A DNA stretch of 64,000 bases, taken from Brassica napus (Eukaryota; Streptophyta; Magnoliopsida; Brassicales; Brassicaceae). The DNA is taken from contig NC_063452.1 of assembly GCF_020379485.1 (NCBI RefSeq), positions 56,999,338-57,063,337 of the forward strand. Direction: 5' to 3'. The translations under genes and the position numbers were made by a program. Below, in pieces: positions 55,264 through 64,000 of the stretch (within the stretch, counting starts at the first letter, position 1; each line of letters opens with the position of its first letter). A model generated the notes under the pieces. The model saw only the letters and a list, made by a program, of their open reading frames with translations, was not told the origin of the DNA and did no database searches.

Positions 55264-56799
55264 CGTTAGGAGTTTTCAAGGCTCTTAAGACAAATGATGT
55301 AGTATAAAAGATTGTCGAACCAGTTCTGAGGGATATCAAAGCACCGAGAATGCAAGTACTCACTTAATCTAAGTGCAACCAATGATTTAGATGGGTTTTA
55401 AACTACTACTAATACTAGAAAGCAATTACAGAATGATACTTTCTTGACTAAGGGAAAAGAGAACTCATGGGCATAGGGATTAGACCTTGGGTGATCAAGT
55501 ATCGAACTAAGGATGGCAAATGATCAATCAAACTATCGACCTTAAGCCTAGACACAATTCTAAGCAAGCTCTATGTCTAGATGAATGCTCATTTGCTAAC
55601 ATATCTCAAACATCAAATGTCTTTGGTTGAATAATGTGAAAGCAATCATTAATAACAAGTCTATTAGCTATCTTAGCACATTTAACAACAAATGTCTTTG
55701 GCAAAGTATACTAAAAGCCTAGGAGAGTTGTCTCGGGCATTTCATCAAACACTTTTTGGGTGGGAAATGCCTATTGATCAACTTTTGGGTGGCCAACTCA
55801 GAAGATGCATTATGAATACTCTACTAGCAAAGAACAAGAATGATCTACACTAAAACATCCTAGAACTAACCTAATCACCCTTGATCTCCCTAACCCATGA
55901 ATTCAAAAGGTGATTACTCACTAATCTCCATGATTCCTCTTAAACCCATGGTGGATTTCAGATTAATCATGTAGAGAAATAGATAAGAAATCAACAAGAA
56001 CACAAGATGAAAGCAATGAAATCTGAATCAAAAGAAGTTTTTTTACTAGTTGTTCTTCAGAAAAGATATTATATGCCTCCCATCGCTTCCAAAGTACTTA
56101 ACTTAGGTTTAGGCAATGTAAAACTACAAAACAAATGACCAAAAAGCCCCTGAAATAACATAAAAATCGTCCAAGCAAAACACGCGGAGCGACCTAGCAT
56201 AGTCGCTCCCAGGAGGTCACTCCCGACGCGTTTCTTCGTGTCTCGCTCCGTCAAAACACGAGCGACTTGAGCTGGTCGTTCTGGCTGGTCGCTCTGGCTG
56301 GAAGCGACCTTGGTAGGTCGCTCTGGCTGGGAGCGACCTTGGTAGGTCGCTCCAGCATGCTCGATTTTGGTGTCTCCGAACGAGAGGACGCGAGCGACCT
56401 TGGTGTGTCGCTCCAACAGGTCGCTCTGAACATTGGGAGCGACTTCGGCACGTCGCTCTGGGAGGTCGCTCCAGGGTCAAATCTGTGTGTCTCCGGACGT
56501 GAAAACGCGAGCGACTTCGTGCGGTCGCTCTGGGAAAGTCGCTCTGGGATGTGGTGCACAGCGACTTCATGTAGTCGCTGCGGGAAGTCGCTCCAGGCAG
56601 TGCTCGTCCAAAGATCACTCTAATCACCTCCTTTGAGCTCCAAATGCACCCAAGTGTCTTCAGGAACTCCATGTGGTACTCCAATACCTAATAGAGACAT
56701 ATGTATGCAAAATGCAACCTAGCATGACTAAATCCTAATCTATATGATGAAAATGCACATGAATAAATGGATAAAACAATGTAAATATGCAAGATATCA
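55264..56799 (-). repeat. 3' LTR of the minus-strand Athila element
   Basis: About 1536 bp, inverted relative to 58303-59770. Its plus-strand left edge reads CGTTAGGAG, where the partner LTR gives TGTTAGGAG. Bases 56180-56600 are an array of GAGCGAC/GTCGCTC motifs that aligns only loosely with the array in the partner LTR. Confidence 0.85.
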
Positions 56800-58302
56800 A
56801 CTCCCCCAAACTTATTCTTTTACTTTTCCTCAAGTAAATTTTCTAGAACTCATAGGGAGAGAGGTTTGAAGGTGGGAACTCATAGCCAAAAGAAACACAC
56901 AAAGCACTCAAATCAACATCTAAATTCAGCATTAGTACACCCTCTCTTATTATACTCTAGCTTCTCTAGGCCTATCTCAACTCTTTTCATCCATACACTC
57001 ATCATCATGCATTCACACATGCAAATCAGCCAACTCTCAAGTTCATTAAGCATAGCATCAAGTGAATTCTTGCAAATGGTCAATTGGTCCAAATCATTTG
57101 GGTAAGGGGATGCTTTTTAATCAAGTGAGTCAAGGGGTTCAAGATATATGATCTTTTAAAGTGGTTTACTCTCAAAACAAGTAGCCTTGACATTGCACAT
57201 AATATATCTAAGAAAGGGACCAACTCATATGCTCAATCTCCATTGTTCTACCCTTTTCCCAAACGTACAAGTTACACAATCACTTCCCAATGTCAAACCC
57301 AACTCCCATCTCTCACCAAAAGATCCCAAGAATACTTTGCACATAAAACTCTTTTTCTTTGAAATCTATAAAGGGTTTTCTCAACTTCTAAACAAATCTT
57401 AGCTCTAAACAACTTTGCTAGCCCCCTTTTTTTTATTTTTCTCTTTTTTTTTTTTATATTCTTTTTTTTCGGGGGCCAAGACTTTTCATAAACTCGAGCT
57501 AGACGTTTATCTATTAATTCCAATAAGATTATCCATTTAAACACAAAGAGTCTATTCTTTTCCTTCGAACTTTTCCTGCTTCCAAACCATAGTCACAACA
57601 CTCACCCCCACCTATAGCTAGACAATAGAGTGCCTAATCTAGCAAAAATGAAGACCAAGCATTGTCGTTCCCGATACTCTCAACATTATGCACATGTAAG
57701 GCTTTCCGAAAAAGGCCTCACTCATCAAATAATGAAAGCTCAAAAGGAGGGAAGGGTTTTGGGAATGGTGTACCACTCGAGTTATCAAAAAGATTGGCAT
57801 AAAGGATGTGACAACTCAAGTGTGTATATCCATGACTCAGTACACAAGGGACCATAAGCAAAAAGCATTAAGTTCGTTCAGTTCAAACAAAGTTGTAGTT
57901 GGCTTCAAAGGTTGAGTTTCAGCAATCAACAAGTTTCAGGAAGAGTTTTCAAGGCTCGAGCCATACAAGTCTTTTTGAGAGGTGCATAAGCTACCCAGGT
58001 GCAAAGTAATGTTCTTTACAAGGCATTTCAAATCATTGCTCCCAATGCAAGTAAATGCAACCTATATGCTCTAGACTCTCCTAGAAATGCAAATGATGCA
58101 AACTAAATGATTTTTTTTTATGCAAATAAGTATGCAATGCATGACTCAATGAAACAGCATCAAAGCAAACATGATCAAATACTTGGTACCTCCCCCAAAC
58201 TTAAATGACACAGTCTCTGTGTTGTCAAGAAGAGAGAGATACCCAAAAAGAGAAAACTAATATGCAAAAACGAAATGGTATATACAAGGGAAAGTAGTGG
58301 GT
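56800..58302 (-). other. 3' interior of the minus-strand Athila element, non-coding
   Basis: The purine tract appears as ACTCCCCCAAACTTATTC at 56800-56817, next to the LTR. The rest has no convincing frame and matches 62351-63858 in reverse, including the phrase TCCCCCAAACTTAAATGACA (58193-58212). Confidence 0.75.
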
Positions 58303-59770
<1,468 letters not shown>

Positions 59771-59776
59771 TCAAAT

Positions 59777-59789
59777 TGGCGCCGTTGCC
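59777..59789 (+). promoter_or_regulatory. Primer-binding site of the plus-strand Athila element
   Basis: TGGCGCCGTTGCC follows the 5' LTR by six bases. This form is typical of Athila elements, which prime from a tRNA other than initiator Met (generally given as Asp). Confidence 0.85.
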
Positions 59790-59830
59790 AAATTCTGAGT
59801 AGATTTAAACATTGAGATTTAGTCACTTGC

Positions 59831-62344
59831 TTGAGACTAAGTCATTTTAATTTTGTTTTGTTACTGATTCTTCTTCTTCACCTACCTTTCACTTTCAGGT
59901 GTATGAACTTGAGGAGCAGGGGTCCATCAAACCTAGTTCCAATAGTAGCAGACATCAGAGCTTTTGAGAGGGAGTGTGCTAGAGCTAGAAGAGAAGAAGA
60001 ACACCAGGCCCACTTGGATATTGATATGGCAGATCCACCGCAAGGGGCAGAACACCAACCGCGGGCAGCTCGACCCATTGGCACTTACGACCGCCCCAAC
60101 ATACATGGTCACAGATTCGGAATCCGAGCACCAGCTGTGGCAGCCAACAACTTTGAGGTCAAGTCAGGACTCCTCAACGTGATCGAGAACAACAAGTATC
60201 ATGGCTTGGCTCTGGAGGACCCATTTGATCACTTGGATAGGTTCGACAGCTACTGTGGGTTGTCAAAAACCAATGGTGTGTCCGAAGATGCCTTAAAGCT
60301 CAAGCTATTCCCTTTCTCTTTGGGGGATAAGGCACGTCAGTGGGAGAAGTCTCTACCCAGCCACTCTATCACCACTTGGGATGAGTGCAAGAGAGCATTC
60401 TTGGAGAAATTCTTCTCATCCTCAAGAACTGCTAAGCTGAGAAATGAGATCTCCAGTTTCCAACAGAAGAACTTGGAAGGATTCAGTGAAGCCTGGGAGA
60501 GATTCAAGGGCTACCAAGCTCAATGCCCACACCATGGTTTCTCTAAGGAGAGCTTGCTGAGCACATTCTACCGTGGTGCTCTTCCTAAGTACAGGGCCAG
60601 ACTGGATACAGCTAGCAATGGGTTCTTCTTGGGGAGAACTGAGGAAGATGCAGAGGAGCTGGTTGACAACATGGTAAAGAGTGATGCAGTCTACAGTGGA
60701 GACCACGACAGAAGCAGTCGAACAGATGATAAGCAGACGAGGAAGGAGTTGAAAGCTCTACAGGATAAGATAGACATCCTCCTTGCTGATAAAGCCACAC
60801 AAGAGCAGCTGCACTTTGTTGGTAACCCAAGCCAAGATACACCACCTGTTGTCCATGAGGTTGAGGGTTTGGAAGGTCAGGAAGAGCTGTGTTTCATCAA
60901 CAACAATGGTAGCTGGTACAAAAAAGAGCCCAACTTTCAGTACAACAACTACCAACAGAAATCCTATCCCAACAACCAACAGAGTGGTTATCCGCCTCGA
61001 AACAACCAGCAAGGCAGCTATCAACCTCATCAAAACCCCTCATCTGGTTCCTCTGCTCCTCAAGAGAGCAGCACTGACACCCTGCTGAAACAAATCTTGG
61101 AGTCTCAGACTAGAAGTGAGAAGCATGTTGGTTATGAGTTGAAGAACCTTCATTCCAAGATTGATGGGAGCTACAATGAGCTCAACAACAAGTTCTCACA
61201 TCTTGCTTCTACAGTCAAGAATTTAGAGAATCAGTTTGCTTCCATGAACACTCACCAGACTCGCCAGCAAGGATCTCTACCTGGAAAATCTGACCAAAAC
61301 CCCAAGGAGGCCAAAGCTATCACCCTTAGGAGTGGTAAGCAGTTACCTCCTACAACCCTCACCAGGGATGCTGAGAAACTAGGTGAGGAGGTGGCCATCA
61401 ACTTAGATGATGAAGTGGTGATTGTTGATGAGAAAATCAATGATGAAATCTTGGAGAAGATTGTGGAAGCCAAGGGTAAAGGAAAGGTTGGGGAAGAGAA
61501 GAAAACAGTGAAGGATGGTGAAGTTCTTGCTCCAGCAAGTGAGAATTCTTTTGTTCCTCCTCCCTATGAACCCAAACTACCATTCCCTGGTAGATTCAAG
61601 AGGCAGCTGCTAGAGAAGTACAAGGCTTTGTTTGACAAGCAAATGAGTGAAGCTCAGGTTGCAATGCCCATCATCGATGCTTTCATGTTGATTCCTCAAT
61701 ACAACAAGTTCCTGAAAGATGTTGTAGCTGCAAAGAAGAAGGAAATGGAAAGCATGATGATTCTTACCCATGAGTGCAGTGCCATCATCCAAAGGCTTGA
61801 TGTTCCAGAGAAGTTAGAGGATCCAGGATGCTTCACACTACCTTGTGCTCTTGGACCTATGGTATTTGAGAAATGTCTCTGCGATTTGGGAGCTAGTGTC
61901 AGCGTGATGCCTTTGTCTGTTGCAAAGAAGCTTGGATTCACTCAGTACAAGAAGTGTAAACTCTCTCTGGTGTTAGCTGATCGTTCAGTGAAGTACCCTG
62001 TGGGCATCTTAGAGGACCTACCTGTGAAGATTGGAAGGTATGAGATACCTACAGATTTTGTGGTGCTTGAGATGGGTGAGGAGGCTCAGGACCCATTGAT
62101 TCTTGGAAGGCCATTCTTAGCTACAGCAGGAGCAATTGTTAAGGTGAAAGAGGGCACGATTGATCTCCATTTGGGTAAAGGGCATGTTCTCCACTTTGAC
62201 ATCAAGGAGAAAATGAAGAAACCAACTGTGTTCGGGCAAGCCTTCTACATTGAAGAGATGGGCACTCTTACTGATGAGCACCTTGAAGAGTTACCACCTG
62301 AGGACGACGAGGAGGGAGCATCTCCCTCTACTCATTCTCCATAG
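59831..62344 (+). CDS. Athila gag-protease polyprotein
   Basis: An intact 837-codon frame that ends in TAG at 62342. The gag core (about residues 78-280) has PIGTYDRPNIHGHRFGIRAP, NKYHGLALEDPFDHL, FPFSLGDKARQWEKSLP, FLEKFFSSSRTAKLRNEI and CPHHGFSKESLLSTFYRG, which match plant Athila gag. A Gln/Asn-rich linker (about 365-420) and a charged segment follow. The protease (about 670-800) has the active site as CDLGASVSVMP, with DLGA in place of the common DTGA or DSGA, and ILGRPFLATAGA near its end. Athila proteins normally continue into reverse transcriptase; here the frame stops. The gag product could package RNA, but replication would need a partner element's polymerase. Confidence 0.93.
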   Translation: MRLSHFNFVLLLILLLHLPFTFRCMNLRSRGPSNLVPIVADIRAFERECARARREEEHQAHLDIDMADPPQGAEHQPRAARPIGTYDRPNIHGHRFGIRAPAVAANNFEVKSGLLNVIENNKYHGLALEDPFDHLDRFDSYCGLSKTNGVSEDALKLKLFPFSLGDKARQWEKSLPSHSITTWDECKRAFLEKFFSSSRTAKLRNEISSFQQKNLEGFSEAWERFKGYQAQCPHHGFSKESLLSTFYRGALPKYRARLDTASNGFFLGRTEEDAEELVDNMVKSDAVYSGDHDRSSRTDDKQTRKELKALQDKIDILLADKATQEQLHFVGNPSQDTPPVVHEVEGLEGQEELCFINNNGSWYKKEPNFQYNNYQQKSYPNNQQSGYPPRNNQQGSYQPHQNPSSGSSAPQESSTDTLLKQILESQTRSEKHVGYELKNLHSKIDGSYNELNNKFSHLASTVKNLENQFASMNTHQTRQQGSLPGKSDQNPKEAKAITLRSGKQLPPTTLTRDAEKLGEEVAINLDDEVVIVDEKINDEILEKIVEAKGKGKVGEEKKTVKDGEVLAPASENSFVPPPYEPKLPFPGRFKRQLLEKYKALFDKQMSEAQVAMPIIDAFMLIPQYNKFLKDVVAAKKKEMESMMILTHECSAIIQRLDVPEKLEDPGCFTLPCALGPMVFEKCLCDLGASVSVMPLSVAKKLGFTQYKKCKLSLVLADRSVKYPVGILEDLPVKIGRYEIPTDFVVLEMGEEAQDPLILGRPFLATAGAIVKVKEGTIDLHLGKGHVLHFDIKEKMKKPTVFGQAFYIEEMGTLTDEHLEELPPEDDEEGASPSTHSP

Positions 62345-63858
62345 AAGGTAACCCACTACTTTCCCTTGTATATACCATTTCGTTTTTGCATATTAGTTTT
62401 CTCTTTTTGGGTATCTCTCTCTCCTTGACAACACAGAGACTGTGTCATTTAAGTTTGGGGGAGGTACCAAGTATTTGATCACGTTTGCTTTGATGATTTT
62501 GAGTCTCATGCATTGCATTATACATATATATTTGCATTAAAAAAAAAAAAATTCATTTAGTTTGCATCATTGGCATTTCTAGGAGAGTCTAGAGCATATA
62601 GGTTGCATTTACTTGCATTGGGAGCAATGATTTGAAATGCCTTGTAAAGAACATTACTTTGCACCTGAATAGCTTATGCACCTCTCAAAAACACTTGTAT
62701 GCTTCGAGCCTTGAAGACTCTTCCTGAAACTTGTTGATTGCTGAAACTCAGTCTTTGAAGCCAACTACAACCTTATTTGAACTGAACGAACTTAATGCTT
62801 CTTGCTCATGGTCCCTTGTGTACTGAGTCATGGCTATACACACCTGAGTTGTCACATCCTTTATGCCAATCTTATTCTGACAAACTCTAGTGGTAGACCA
62901 CTCCCAAAACCTTTCCCTCCTTTTAAGCTTTCATTGTTTGATGAGTGAGGCCTTCTTCGGAAAGTCTTACATGTGCATAATGTTGAGAGTATCGGGAACG
63001 ACAATGCTTGATCTTCATTCTTGCTAGATTGGGCACTCTATTGTCTAGCTATAGGTGGGGGGTGAGAGTTGTGATTATGATTTGGGAGCAATGAAAAAGG
63101 AAAAGAAATAACTCTTTGTGTTTAAGTGAATTGTCTTACTGTGGATAAGTAAAAAAAAAAACCTCTTGGCCCCCGTTTAAAAAAAAAAAAAAAAAAAAAA
63201 AAATATGAAAAGAAAAGAAAAAGAAAGAAAAAGGGGGCTAGCAAAGTTGTTAGGAGCTAAGTAATGTTTTGAGGTTGTGAAAAATCCCTTGTAGATTTCA
63301 AAGAGAAGGAGTTAATGTTCTTAGAATCTTTTGGTGAGAGATGTGAGTTGGGTTTGACATTTGAGAATGATTGTGTAATTGTATGTTTGGGAAAAGGGTA
63401 GAACAATGGAGATTGAGCATTGTATGCATGAGTTGATCCCTTTCTTAGATATATTATGTGCAATGTCAAGGCTACTTGTTTCGAGAGTAAACCACCTTAA
63501 AGATTTTATGTTTCGAACCTCTTGAATCACTTGAATAAAAGCCTTCCCTTACCCAACCCAATGACTTGGACCAATTGACCATTTGCAAAAATTCACTTGA
63601 TGCTATGCTTAATGAACTTGAGAGTTGGCTGATTTGCATGTGTGAATGCATGATGATGAGTGTAGGGATGGAAAGAGTTCAGATAGGCCTAGAGAAGCTA
63701 GAGTATAATAAGAGAGGGTGTACTAATGCTGAATTTAAATGTTGATTTGAGTGCTTTGTGTGTTTCTTTTGGCTATGAGCTCCCACCTTCAAACCTCTCT
63801 CCCTATGAGTTCTAGAAAGTTCACTTGAGGACAAGTAAAAGAATAAGTTTGGGGGAGT
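62345..63858 (+). other. Non-coding 3' interior of the plus-strand Athila element
   Basis: No convincing frame over about 1.5 kb. It contains a poly(A)-like run at 63179-63203, the phrase AAGTTTGGGGGAGGTACC at 62451 and the purine tract AAGTTTGGGGGAGT at 63845-63858 before the 3' LTR. The two GTTTGGGGGAG copies lie about 1.4 kb apart. The minus-strand relative keeps the same stretch. Confidence 0.75.
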
Positions 63859-64000
63859 TGATATCTTGCATATTCACATTGTTTTATCCATTTATTCATG
63901 TGCATTTTCATCATATAGATTAGGATTAAGCCATGTCTAGGTTGCATTTTGCATACATATGTCTCCATTAGTTATTGGAGTACCACATGGAGTTCCTGGA
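63859..64000 (+). repeat. 3' LTR of the plus-strand Athila element (start only)
   Basis: Begins TGATATCTTGCATATTCAC directly after the purine tract and matches the 5' LTR from 58303 until the window ends. Confidence 0.9.

Larger units (their letters stand above)
55264..58302 (-). mobile_element. Athila-type Ty3 element, minus strand, partial
   Basis: Holds a 3' LTR (55264-56799) and about 1.5 kb of the element's 3' interior (56800-58302), all the reverse complement of the plus element's 62351-63858 and LTR. It breaks at 58302 exactly where the plus element's 5' LTR starts. The simplest reading is that the plus element inserted into it and the rest lies beyond 64000. Its left edge cuts the Copia fragment. 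Confidence 0.85.

Noticed and set aside
56069..56684. Ser/Arg-rich ORFs on both strands
   Set aside because: Repeat translations of the GAGCGAC array in the LTR; they overlap each other and have no homologous domain.

Overview
The window is plant nuclear DNA, most likely from a Brassica-type crucifer. The evidence is GT-AG introns, a CP29-like chloroplast RNA-binding protein remnant, a BIR1-like leucine-rich-repeat remnant, a DUF1985/Ulp1-type gene, and many plant retroelements and small inverted-repeat transposons. The family assignment is an inference from protein resemblance. No bacterial features, CRISPR array, rRNA or tRNA gene was seen.

The backbone is a tandem array of a four-exon glycoside hydrolase family 5 (GH5, cellulase-type) gene on the minus strand. 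Copy A (11860-12243) is a last-exon remnant. Copy B (17896-26179) is broken by a full-length Copia element in exon 1 and by a 1-bp deletion in exon 4. Copy C (34996-37806) and copy D (48523-51184) have complete reading frames of 524 and 525 codons with both GH5 catalytic glutamates. The ancestral unit also carried an old minus-strand L1-type LINE with target-site duplication TTGCACAAAA, so B and C share the same LINE at the same site.

Layout. 1-2090: alpha/beta-hydrolase fragments and small inverted-repeat elements. 2211-6815: a Tourist-like element containing a LINE and a second Tourist-like element that carries a CP29 pseudogene. 7077-10615: a polyadenylated LINE tail split by a short non-autonomous LTR retrotransposon. 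10858-11633: Helitron-like. 12647-17735: a nine-exon DUF1985/Ulp1-type gene with two disabling lesions. 17735-30042: GH5 copy B, the Copia element and the LINE. 30043-34275: a Mutator-like element full of nested palindromes and a roughly 380-bp-arm hairpin. 34286-47826: GH5 copy C and a LINE split by a decayed Tat-type Ty3 element with antisense extra ORFs. 47837-51300: GH5 copy D. 51821-52620: BIR1-like pseudogene. 52917-55261: decayed Copia fragment. 55264-64000: an inverted pair of Athila-type elements, the plus one running off the window.

Only GH5 copies C and D look like working host genes. The Copia polyprotein (21162-25544) and the Athila gag-protease (59831-62344) are intact element genes. 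Nearly everything else is decayed or nested mobile DNA, but the nesting is clean enough to order many of the insertions by their target-site duplications. I found no convincing new multi-gene system. The most unusual items are the Tourist-like gene-capture element, the palindrome-rich Mutator-like element, and the inverted Athila pair with GAGCGAC/GTCGCTC arrays in its LTRs.
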